From Actinospineispora eucalypti (GTDB lineage: Bacteria; Actinomycetota; Actinomycetes; Mycobacteriales; Pseudonocardiaceae), in contig JACHMT010000003.1 in assembly GCA_014208095.1 (NCBI GenBank), positions 248,001 to 312,000 of the forward strand: DNA of 64,000 nt. The letters run 5' to 3'. The position numbers and the translations under genes were made by a program. Under the pieces are notes generated by a model. That model saw nothing but the letters and a program-made list of their open reading frames with translations. It ran no database searches and was not told the origin of the DNA. Positions 1 to 12,100 of this stretch are shown piece by piece; position 1 is the first letter of the stretch, and each line of letters opens with the position of its first letter.

Positions 1-129
1 ATCGATCGACCAGGCTGTCTACTGCGCCTGTGGATGTTCCTCCGCGTGACCATGACCGTGGCTGGTTCCGATCACCTCAGCAGTTCACTCGGCACTCCCC
101 ACGCCCTTCCACGTCTTGGAGCGACACCC
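1..129 (+). other. 5' flank and leader of the giant gene
   Basis: I see no complete gene here. The reading frame of the giant gene is also free of stops back to base 1, with in-frame ATG codons at 34 and 52, so a start outside or earlier in the window cannot be formally excluded. The codons before 130 look less biased than the body of the gene and carry no recognisable domain. I could not defend any -10/-35 pair or a terminator for an upstream gene. Confidence 0.5.
118..121 (+). promoter_or_regulatory. Shine-Dalgarno site deciding the start
   Basis: GGAG (inside TTGGAG) lies 8 nt upstream of GTG at 130 and 14 nt upstream of the in-frame ATG at 136. The 8-nt spacing favours the GTG. A basic N-terminus followed by a hydrophobic segment starts immediately downstream, which fits a true N-terminus at this point. 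Confidence 0.6.
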
Positions 130-3100
130 GTGAAGATGACCGCGACCTCAGCCGGCAGGCGGTGCATGCGCACCGTCGTGTCGCTGTTGGCGCGCGGGCT
201 GGGGTCGCTCTCGTTCGGGAAGATTTTGCTCGGCGGCGCGTTGGTGTGGATGGCCGCGGCATTCATTTCGATGGGCGCCGGCGCAATTGATTCGAATTCG
301 GTGCGGCACGATGCAAATGCCGCGCCGGTCGAATTGGTGGATTACGCCACGCCGGATTCCGACACCGAGGCCGACGATTCCGATCTGACCAACTCGATCG
401 GATTCGGCAGCGGGAATGTAAAGCCGTCGAAGGTCGGCAACAGCGGCCAGGCGGCCAACGGCCTCGACCCCCGGATGGCCACCATGGCCACGGTTCAGGT
501 GCGGTCGCTGGCGGACATCCGGGCGCGCAACCAATCGGCGGCCACCGCACCGGTCACGGAGCAGGCCGAGTGGCCACTGCTCGATGGCCAGGCGAATGGC
601 CACGGTGGGCAGCCGGCCGGGCAGGGTGTGGCCACAGCGGTGGCCAACGCCGGCGCGAAGGCGGAGCGGTTCGCCGGTTCGCTGACCGACTCGATGGCCA
701 AGACGGTCGAGTCGATCGTGGACCCGGTGATGGACCTCGTGTCCGGTCTGGGTTCGCGCTCCGGTGACTCGCACGGCTCGTCGAACGCCCCGGCTCCGAA
801 GGACCTGGCCCGTGAGGACGTGCAGCGCCGGATCGAGGAGGAGACCTCGTCGGCGCTGGACCGTGCCCGCAAGGCGACCCCGGCCTCCACCGGCTCGACC
901 GCGGCGCCCGCCGGTTCGAAGGGCGGCTCGACGAACGGCACCGAGCTGGCCGACTCGGTCGGCAAGTCGGTGAACGAGTTCGTGTCGGACATGCTCGCGC
1001 GGATCGGCAAGTCCGTGTCCGGCTCGACCGGCGAGGTGACCCAGGCGCTCGGCACCGCGCGGGACGCGGTCGCCAAGGCCGGCAGCCAGATCAGGGACGC
1101 TGTCGCGGACGCACGCACCGGCCAGCCCCGCACCGAGCACGCCGCCGGCGCCCGGATCGAGCGCGCCGTGGACCGTGCCGACTCGCGGATCAAGCAGGCC
1201 GTGGCCCGGGACGGTGCGGCCGACCCGAGCGACGCACGGATCCAGCGGGCCGTTGCCCAGATGCGGCCGACCGTCGAGCGGGCGCTGTCGCGGGCCGACC
1301 AGGCCGTCACGCGAGCCAGCCAGGCGGCGGCGCCGACCGGTCAGCTGACCGACGTCGAGCAGCTGCGCCGCCTGGCCGACCAGACCGCCGACAGCGACAC
1401 CGCGCAGCCGGCTTCCTACGCACGCCAGGCAAATATGAGCCCGGGCAACACCAGCCAGAGCAACCGGTCGAGCGCCAAGGCGCCGTCGGCCGAGCAGGTC
1501 GACCAGCTGATGGGCGGCGTGGTCGACCTCGTGTCCGGCATCGTCACCACCGTCGCCGGCAAGCAGGCCGGCGCCCAGACTCACCAGGCCCTCGCTGCCC
1601 TCGCCGACCAGGTCAGCCAGGCCCTCGCGGCCAGCAACAAGCTGCCTACCAACGCGAACGGCGGCGGCTCGGACGACCGGTTCACCGCGATGCCCGAGCG
1701 GGCGCGCACCAACGGCGACACCCAGCCCGGCCTCACCGGCGACGTGGACCCGACCCGGCCGGAGTTCACCGGCCAGCTCGGCCGCAACGTCGGCGACCGG
1801 GGCCGGTCCAGCGAGCTCACCGCGCAGGCCGCGCGCGGCCCACCGGCCGCCGGCAACAACCTCCGCGAGACCCTCCAGAGCAGCGTTGACAACTTCATCG
1901 GCCAGCTGACCAAGCTGCTCGGCGTCTCCGCCCCCCAGGCGTCGCAGACCCCGCAGAACCAGGCGCAGGCCGCGGTGAACCCCGAAGACGTTCCCGAAAT
2001 CCTCGAGCAGGCCTTCGACCAGACACTCGACCAGGTCGGCGACGCGCTCGCCCAGCACTCCCCCAGCCGGAACCCGGAGCACGACTCCGAAGACTCCGCT
2101 GACTCGGAGGACATGGGCTACTGGGAGAAGCTCTACTACGACACCTTCATGGCCGAGGCCAAGGCCGCCGGCCAGCAGCAGTCCGCTCAGCAGCAGGGCC
2201 AGGAGCAGTCTGCCGGCGGTGACCTGGCCGGCCAGATCACTGACCTGACCCAGGGTTTCGTTTCCGACCTGCTCAAGACTCTCGGCCTCGGCGGTGGCTC
2301 GAGCTCCGGTTCCGGCGCCGCGCAGCAAACCCAGCCGCAGCAGCAGAGCCAGCAGTCGCAGGGCCAGCAGTCCGCTGGCGGTGACCTGGCCGATGCGATC
2401 ACCGACCTGACCCAGGGTTTCGTTTCCGACCTGCTCAAGACCCTCGGCCTCGGCGGCGGCTCGAACTCCGGTTCCGGCACCGCCCAGCAAACCCAGCCGC
2501 AGCAGCAGGCGAGTGTTGCCGGGGGCAAGGACCTGGCCGAGGACATCGGCGAGCTGACCGACGACTTCGCGTCCGACCTGGTGAAGCAGATCGGTGGTTC
2601 GGCCGCCGGTTCGAACCAGGGCGGTGACCGTGGGCAGCACGACGGCGACCGGCGGCACGAGGGCGACGACGAGAGCGGCCTGCTGGGGTGGCTCGGTGGG
2701 TTCCTGAAGGATCTGTTCGGAGACCTCGGGCTGGGTGGCCACGGCGGTGGCTCGCGTGGCGGGGCCGCGCAGGGTGGCGGCAATGCCGAGAGCGGCAATG
2801 GCCAGGGTGGCAGGGCGCAGGGCGACCAGGGCGGGCTGGCTGGCAAGATCACCGAGCTGACCAACGGCTTCGTCGGTGACCTGCTGGAGAAGCTCGGCAT
2901 GGGCGGTGGCTCCGGCACGGGCTCGGCCGGGCAGGCCTCGCAAGGCAACTCCGGGCAGGGCAACTCCGGCTCCGGCGGCAGCGGACTGGCGGAGCGGATC
3001 AGCGAGCTGACGAACGGATTCGTCGGCGACCTGCTGGAGCGGCTCGGGCTGGCTGATGGGGGCAGCCCGAGCGGCTCCGGTGGGTCGGGTTCCGGCGCGG

Positions 3101-6100
3101 GGCAGCAGGCCGGCGGGCAGCAGAGCGGCGGCCAGCAGTCCGGTGGGCAGCAGAATGATCTGGCGAGCCGGATCACCGCGCTGACTAACCAGTTCGTCTC
3201 GGAGCTGCTGCAGATGCTGGGCCTCGGCGGCGGCAACACCGGCACGGGCGGCACGGGCACCGGGACTGGCCAGGGCACCGGGACCGGGCAGGGCACCGGC
3301 GGGAACGCGGGCAACACCGGCAACGGCGGGCAGCAGGACTCGCGGGCGCAGGGCGCTACCGCGACGCGCAAGCCGGCGGCCGTGACCTCCTCCGGTGCCC
3401 CGGAGCTGCTCCCCGCCAACGACGGCAACTACCAGGAAGACCCGTGGAGCACCTGGTTCGGTGGTGACTCCGCGCAGACCACCAACGACGTTCTCCAGGG
3501 CCGGTTGAAGGTCGAGCAGAGCGAGCGGAAGCTGGCCGCAGACAAGAAGAAGGTCGCCGCCGGCACGCTCACCAAGGCCGCCTACACCAAGCGGGTCAAG
3601 GCACACGACGAGCTGGTCGACGAGGTCGACGCGCAGGCCGCATACCTCTCCCCCGAGCGCAACAAGCTGATCAACGAGTCCGTCCAGGGCGAGTACCAGG
3701 TCGTGGACGCCCGCGCCAAGCTGGACAAGGACAAGAAGGCCCTCGCCGCCGGCACCATGTCCCAGGCGACCTACGACAAGCACGCCGCCGCGTACAAGAC
3801 GTTGCAGCAGAAGGTGTACCCGAAGTCCGGCGAGCTGCGCGAGGCGATCGGGTTCCAGCCGGTGCAGGCCAGCAACAACGATGACGGGGCCGGCGCGAGA
3901 TGTCAGGCGGACGGCGCGTTCACCTCCTGCTCGACGGTCGCGGTGGACCCGGACACCGGCGAGCTCACCGAGCACCACTGCGTGGCGATGACCGGAGTGT
4001 CCGGCTGTGGCGTGAAGGCCGGCTCCGGCGATGTCCGCTCCAGCGCGAAGTGCACCGCGACCGGCTGCAACACCAACGCGGTCTACGACGAGCAGAAGGC
4101 CTCCGACAAGTGCAAGGCCGGGCGCTGCACCATCACCGCACTGGCCAACAGCGAGGGCACCGAGACCACCTGCCAGGCCGTCAACGGCTGCCAGGTCGAC
4201 AACGACGCCCGGACGCTGCCGGGCAGCGTGCAGGCCGGGGCGGCGCGCAAGACCACCGCCGACGGTGACTGCACCAAGAACTGCGCGATCCACGCGGTCG
4301 CCCGCACCGACGGTTACGCGGACATCGCCTGCCGCGCCGGCACCGGCCGCTGCTTCGACATCGAGGCCACCGGCAACCAGAACCCGATCGCCGGCAAGGG
4401 CGCCAAGGCTCCGGTGAACGGCGGTGGGACGGACGCGGTCGGCCACTGCGACGCCCGCAACGACCGGGGCTGCGTGGTCACCGCCAGCACCAACCTGGGC
4501 AGCGACGACACAGCCGCGCGCGACCAGGGCAGTGACAACTACGGAGACGACCTGGCCCGTTGGCTGGGCGGCAACACCGGCGAGCCCGAGACCGCCGCTG
4601 CCGCCCAGCCGGCTGCCACCGTCACCGTGGACTGCGAGGGCGGCACCGACTGCGCCGGCGGCGGCACCACCAAGACCACCGCGAAGATCTCCGCCGCCGG
4701 TTCCGGCAAGAAGGCGAAGACCGCGACCCGCACCACCGGCTCGACCAACGACTGCAAGATGGTCGACGGCGAGTGCCAGGCAAACTCCACCTCCCGCGCC
4801 CGCGCCGAGCAGCACATCACCGAGCCGGCCACCACCCAGCTCGCCTCCTACACCCAGCCCACCAGCGCGAACGGCCAGCCCACCGCCGGTAAGGCCGCTG
4901 CGGGCAAGGCCGCCGCCGGTAAGACCGCAGACGGCGAGGCCAACGGCAGCACCGGCAAAGCCGCGAAGCCGGCCGAGCCGACGGTGACCTACACGCTGAC
5001 CGCAGACAGCACCGGCGACACCTGGATCGGCTGCGACACCGCGACCTGCAAGGGCAACGGTAAGACGGTCACCACCGGCGCCGCCTCGGGCGACATCAAG
5101 GGCACCCGCTCCTCCACCGGCACCTCCGTCTGCGACGTGCACGGCGTCGGCGGAGCCTGCGACACCGACGTGAACACCGAGGTCACCAACCGCGACGCCA
5201 AGACCGGCCCGGTGAGCGTCTCGCACGCCAACGCCGTGATCGAGTGCGAAGACTCCACCAAGTGCGGCGGCAAGACCAACGCCAAGACCGAGGCGCTCGA
5301 CACCGCCGTCTCGAAGCACGCGCGCGGCTCGTCTTCCGGGTTCGAGTGCACCGTCACCGGCGGCGGCTGCTCCGGGCAGTCGGTCTCGGACGGTTCCTCT
5401 GCCCCGGACTTTGTGATGATCGACCCGAAGACCGGCAAGGTGATCAAGCAGGCCGAGGGTCCGTCGTCCACCTCGACCTCCTCCGGCGTGCTGGACTGCC
5501 AGAGCAGCACCTGCTCCGGCTCGATCAAGACCACCGCCGCCGCCTGGGACGGCGCGATCAACGGCGGCAAGCCGCGCACCTCCACCGGCGACGCGGCCTG
5601 CCAAGCTGGCGGCGGGTCCTGCCTGGTGCAGTCGGCGTCCACCGCGACCACCGGCCCCGGCGCCGCCTACGCAATCTCCGGTGACGACGCGCAGCTGAAC
5701 GCCAAGCGCCTCGGCACCGGCCCGAGCGCAGCGTCCGTCTCCGGTTCGCTGCTGCGCTGCGACGGACCGTGCAACGGCCGGGCCACCAGCTCCGCGACCG
5801 GCACCAACCCGTCGGTCTCGGCCACCCCGCGCGGCTCCAGCAGCTACGGCGTGTGCGACCGCACCTCCGGCGGCGCCTGCCAGGCGGTCACCAACTCCGC
5901 CGCCTCCTCCAGCTCGGACGCCAACAGCATCAAGCCGCTGATCCAGGCCCCTTCCACCAACGCCACGATCCGCACCCAGACCACGGGCAACACCAACGGC
6001 AACGGGCAAGGCCAGACCGCCCGTTCCGGCAACAGCGGTGGTGCCCCGGCGCAGGGCGGCGGTGGCCAGCAGGGGCAGCCGGCCACCGCCCCCACAAACG

Positions 6101-9100
6101 CGCCGGGTTCCTCGGCCAACTCCGGCGGACCGACCGTGCCGGGCGCCTCCAGCTGGTCGATCGCCTCCGCCCTGCTCGACTGCCAGGGCCAGGCCAGCTG
6201 CTCCGGCACCGCCCGCAGCAACGCCGAGGGCTCCGACGGCCCGCGCAACGTGCACGCCGGACGAGAGACCCGCGGCCCCCCGGCGGGCAACGGCGAAACC
6301 ACCGCACGTTGCACCACCGCCCAGAGCGCCTGCGTCGCACAGACCAACTCCTCGGCCGCCACCGGCCAGGTCGTCGCCGACGTGGTCACCGAAAACCTGA
6401 AGACCTCCGCCGAGAGCGCCGCCGCACAGGCCGAGCAGCTCCGGCAGGCCGCCACCCAGGCCCAGCAGGCCGCCGCCGCGCCCGGCGCCGCCGCCGCGCA
6501 GCGCAAGCAAGCCACCCAGGCCGCCAAGCAAGCCACCGAGGCCGAGAAGGCCGCGAAGGACGCCGCCAAGGCCGCGACCAAGCCGGTCAAGGGCGCCCCG
6601 GCCACCCTCGAGCAGTCCTCCGCCACAGCGCAGTGCCAGGGGCTCGGCTGCCAGGCCGCCACCACCGGCAACACCGGCGGCGCCGCCGGCAAGGCACACA
6701 CCCAGGCCGACTGCACCGCCAGCACGAACGGCTGCACCGTCGCCAGCGAGGTGCTCGCGCAGACCGGCCGCGACTCCGGCCAGGCCGCCAGCACCAAGAA
6801 GAACGCGAAGAACCTGCCCGGCTACACCGGTTCCGGTCAGGCCACCTCCACCCTGGCCTGCCCGGACGCCGGCTGCACCGGCAAACTCACCGGCAACGCC
6901 AACACCAGCGGCGGCCTGGGGCCGAAGACCCAAGCCACCCGGTCGAACGCGAAGGGCAACACCGCCTGCGACGGCACCGGCCCCTGCCAGGCCCAGATCA
7001 CCGCCAACTCCTCCACCTCCGGCACCGCGCCGAGCGTGAACAAGCAGCAGCGGTTCGTAACCACCTCCGTCCAGGTCGGCGCCACCTGCGACAACGGCAC
7101 CAAGACCGGCTGCAAGACCCACGCCGAGTCCAAGACCACCGCCACCGGCGCCAAGCGGGTCAAGGGCAACGGCACGTCGAACTGCACCACCGCCGGGATC
7201 TGCCAGACCAGCACCGGTGGCTACACCGCCGCCGACACCGCCGAGATCAACGCCGGCTGCGCGGGCACCGGCTGCCACACCCACACCACGGGCAACGCCC
7301 GCGCCACCGACGGACCCACCCACGCCACCCACGCAGCGCACTCGCGCACCGACTGCACCGCCGGCGCCATGGGCCAGTGCGCCGGCTCCAGCCGGGTCGC
7401 CGCCAGCGCCGCCGGCACCCAGGTTTCCGCCACGTGTGACACCACCAAGGGCGGCAAATGCGACTCCGACTACTCCGCCTCCAGCCACGCCCGCGACGGC
7501 GCGGCCAAGGGCGACGGCACCTGCGGCGACCACGGCAACGGCTGGTGCGGCACCAGCGCCACCGCCCAGGTCCAGGGTGGCGCGGTCTCCGCCTCCTCCA
7601 GCTGTCAGGGCAGCAAGGGCTCGAACTGCCACCACTCCGTCAGCGCGGACGCGGGCGCCTCAAGCACCGGCGCATCGGCCAACGTGCACGGCGGCACCTC
7701 CGGCACCTTCGGTTCCGACTGGGTCACCGTGTCCGCCCAGGCCGACGGCAACGGCAAGAACGCGAACGCGTCCATCAGCTGCCAGGGCAGCAGGGGCATC
7801 AGCTGCTCCGGCAGCTGGTCGGTGAACGCGCACGACTTCGCCGGTGACCCGAACAAGAAGAAGAGCTGGGCCGAGGCCAACGCGCACGACTCCGGCGGCC
7901 TCAACGGCCCGGGCACCTCCGGCGGCTGGGTGTCCGCGAACGCCAGCGTCACCCGCAACGCGGACGGATCGGTGGACGCGGTGGCCACGGCCGACTGCTC
8001 CAACCCGGCGCACTGCACCCGCCGCTCCGACGCCTACGCCGAGACCAGCCACAAGGGCGCCAACCACGGGCCGACCGAGCACAAGGACGGCGGCTACTTC
8101 ACCTCCAACGGCGCCGGCCGCTGCCACAGCAACGGCGCCGGCTGCGGGGTGCACGCGTGGGCCGACGACCAGAGCGGCGGCGCCGAGTGCGTCAAGGGCC
8201 TTGACTGCTCGGGCTTCAAGCAGACCGCCGGCGGCAAGGCCGTGTTCCACAAGACCGCGGACTCGCTGGCCGAGCAGCGCGCCGCCCGGGAACGCGCCGC
8301 GCGGCAACAGCAACAGAGCGGCGGCAAGAAGGGCCAGAACGTCAGCGGCAAGGACGGCAAGCGCGTCTCGGCCGACGAGCTGGGCGACGGCCAGACCGGG
8401 GTGGACGCCCGGATCACCGACATGGCGGCACCGCCGGAGCTGAAGAAGAACGGCAAGGACGACGTCCTGATCCAGTTCACCTCGCCCGGCGCCAAGGGCA
8501 AGGACGACACGGTCACCGGCGTGGTCTGCCGGGACTGCGCGGACGGCAAGAAGGTCACCGGCCCCGACGGCCAGACCATGACCTACCACGACAAGGGCGG
8601 CAAGCGCTCGGTCACCGTGACCAACCCGGGCATCCCGGGCAGCAAGAGCGACGACCGCGCCACCGGCGGCACCCGCGCGGCCATCGCCAAGGACCGCGCC
8701 GGCAACCACACCGCCGAGGTGCGCGGCGGCGGCAGCGTGCACGACGGCTACAGCGGCTCCACCATCGACGTGCCGGACAGCTCCAGCGGTTCCTTCAAGC
8801 TGGCCAGCCACCACAGCTCGTTCGAGGCGAGCTGCCCGAACGGCTGCTCCGGCGCCGTCGGCCACGACAAGAAGATGGACAAGGTCGAGCTCGACAACGC
8901 CAAGAACGTGCACATCGTCGCCCGGGACGCGGCCGGGCACGCGGCCCAGGCCACCTGGGACGGCAAGGGCAAGTTCACCACCGCCGAGGGCCACGTCATC
9001 ACCGCGAACGGCGACGGCAAGCCCACCAAGAAGCACCCGCTGGCCAACTCCAGCTCGGTGGTCACCCCGGGCATCGACGGCCCCGGCGAGTTCCACGTCT

Positions 9101-12100
9101 ACGGACAGACCGGGTCGATCAGGCTGGCCGACGGCCGGGGCGTGGAGCTCACCAAGCTGGCCGCCGGCCCGGGCTCGACCACCGTCGTGAAGCCCGGCGC
9201 CGGCGACTACCTGAGCGCTACCACCGGCGTCGGCGGCCACCTGGCCTGCGTGGGCCCTTGCGCCCGGTACTCCCCCGACAGCAAGCTGCCCGGCAGGCCG
9301 GGCGGCGACGACGCCTGGCTGAAGTACCGCGCCTGCAGCGCGCGCTGCTCGATCTACGAGCAGTTCGCCGACCCGGACAACAGCAAGGCGCCGAACGGCT
9401 ACGTGCGCGTGAAGATGCTCGGCGACGGCGAGTTCACCTCGCTCACCGCGAACGGCGGGACGCAGAACTGCGACGGCAAGGGCTGCACCTTCACCCAGAC
9501 CATGCCGAACGCCAAGGGCGAGGGCGGCGGCGCGATCTGCCAGGTGGGTTCCGCCGGCGGCCACTGCCACGGCAGCAACATGAAGGGCCAGTACCAGAAC
9601 TGCGAGAAGGCCGGCTGCGGCACGGTGCTGCTGTACCCGACCAAGGACGGCCACAACGAAGGCCGGGCCTGCCTGACCGGCAGTAACTGCACGGGCAAGG
9701 GTCCGCAGCTGAACGACTACGTCAACTGCGACCAGGCCTGCCCGCTGGTGCTGGCGGGCAAGGACTACTGGCGCACCCCGACGAACAGCGCCGTCGACAA
9801 GGAGCTGGCCACGGCGCTGAAGGACGTCGGGGCGAAGCTGGGGCCGCACGGCGAGCTGCCCAGGCTCAAGCCGGAGCAGCTCAACCAGCTGAGCGCGAAG
9901 GACCGCAAGGCATACGACAACGAAACCAAGCTGTCCGACACGGATGCCGCGCTGTTCACGCTGGCCGGCGTCACCGCCGAGGGCAACCTGCGCAAGGAGG
10001 TCAATGACCTGAGCGGCAAGGTGCCGGGTCTGAACAAGGCGCTGGACAAGCTCGAGGCGGCCAGCAAGAACGGCATCGACCCGAGCGAGCTGACCTACGA
10101 CAAGGACGGCAACGTCACCGGCGGCAGCCTGGCCGACGAGGCGAACACGATCAACAAGGCGTTGGCGCAGAGCTCGGACCTGCAGCGCGACTGGGGCATC
10201 GTGGACGGCCTCAACCAGCTCTACGACAACCCCCAGTTCAAGCCCAGCAACTACACCCCGGACGGCACGCCGAAGGTCGACTACGACTACATGCGACTGG
10301 CCAAGGGCACCACCGGCGTGGACCAGGACCAGCTGGCCAAGGACATGGGCCTCAAGCGCAAGGAGCTCGACGAGCCACGCCTGGGTCCGGACGGCAAGGT
10401 GCAGCTGCCGGGCACCACGTTCGAGGACGCCGGCGGCAAGCTTTCCAAGAAGGACCAGGTCAAGGCCGACGCCGCGCAGACCGCCGAGCTGGCGCTGCGC
10501 CCGCTGCAGGCGGATAACGACGAGAAGCTGATTCGGCTGGGTGACCGGCAGCAGACGCTGAACAGCCAGTCCGAGAAGCTGAACAAGGAGATCAACTCCT
10601 TCAACCGCACCGGCAAGGGCGGCCAGTCCGAGGGCGACCGGCTGAACGCCCGCGCGAAAGAGCTGGACCGCCAGCAGAAGGCCCTGGACAAGGACAAGAA
10701 GGACGCCAAGACCGAAAAGTCGAACCTGACCAAGGCCGGCGAGACCGTCGAGGGCATGAAGAACAGCCTGCCCGGGGTGAAGCCGAACACCGACGCCACC
10801 CGCAACGCGGACATGCAGGTCACCAGCGAGTCCAAGGACAGCGTGCTGAACAAGCGGCTGCGCATGTGGAACGACCTGGAAAACCGGGCCACCGACTTCT
10901 CCAAGGACCTCAAGGCCACCAAGCGCACGACCGAGAAGGCGCTGGCCAAGAACCAGATCGACCCGCTCGCCGGGTTGGCCGGGATCGGCTACAACGCCGA
11001 CGCGCGCGACCTGTCACTGCGCCGCAAGGCCAGCCCGCTGGGCGCCAACAAGCTGCCCAGCCAGGGCCCCGACTTCCTCTGGGCGAAGAACGCGGTCAAG
11101 CACTACGACGAGCTGCGCAAGTACGACGGCAAGCTGGCCGACTACTTCCACAAGCACTTCAAGGGCGACCCCTACGAGGGCAAGGACGCCAAGGACCGAC
11201 TGGCCCAGTTCGCCGCCCTGGGCAACCCGAAGCAGCTGGAACACCGGTTCTACCGGCCCACCAAGATGACCGACGGGCAGCTCAAGGCCGCCGACAAGCA
11301 GCTCGAGGACGTCGACCTACGCAAGAAGATCAAGGGCTGGTCGAAGGACGGCGCGGTCTACCGCGTGCCCACGCTGATCCGCAAGGACGGCAAGTGGCAG
11401 TGGATGGACATGTACATGGTCAAGAAGGGTGGCGACACCCGGTTCTATGACCCGAAGGGCGCGCACTACGGCTCACTGAAGGACTTCCGGGAGCACAACG
11501 AGATCCTCGGTGAGCACGACCGGATCATCTCGCCGGAGGATCTGGGGTCCACCAGCGGCAGGCTGAAGCTGGTCGACCAGTCCGGCAAGTATGTCTCCGG
11601 CTGGACCAAGTTCAAGAACGGCGCCATGGGCGTGGCCACCTTCGTGGGTGTCGCGGCGATGTTCGTCGGCGGCACGATCGCCGCGGCCACCGGCGTGGGT
11701 ACCCCGTTGGCGGCCGCGCTGTGGAGCGGGGGGATCGCGCTGGCCACGGTCGGTGGCGCGTACTTCGCCGGTGAGGCCGCGAAGAGTTCCATCTCGCACT
11801 GGAAGCACGGCCAGCCGCAGCAGGCGTCCGACTGGTTGGTGATGGGTGCCTCGGTGCTGCCGGCGGTGGGCGCCGGGTTGCGGCCGCTGGCCACCGGCGC
11901 GGCGTCCCTGCTCGGCGTGGGCACCCGGACCGCCACCGTGGTGGGCAGCCTCGCCGCGAGCACCGCCAACGCGGGCGCGCTGGGCATCTTCGGCTACGAG
12001 AACTACCACGCCACCGGGAACCTGATCCACAACTGGAACAACCTGAGCCTGGGCGACAAGATCAGCGGCGGCGTCATGGTCGGCATGGGCTGGGTCGGCC

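Noticed and set aside
1..129. Earlier start of the gene at ATG 34 or ATG 52, or outside the window
   Set aside because: The frame is open, but these starts have no convincing Shine-Dalgarno, and the sequence between 34 and 129 lacks a signal-like profile. GGAG with 8-nt spacing and the hydrophobic segment support GTG 130.
2221..3240. CRISPR-like or satellite repeats
   Set aside because: The periodic DNA is explained by in-frame protein repeats with synonymous variation and irregular spacing; there is no repeat-spacer structure.
3901..9765. EGF, Rhs/YD or metallothionein-like identity of the Cys-rich region
   Set aside because: The paired spacing and long Gly/Thr/Ala intervals do not match the Cys patterns of those families.
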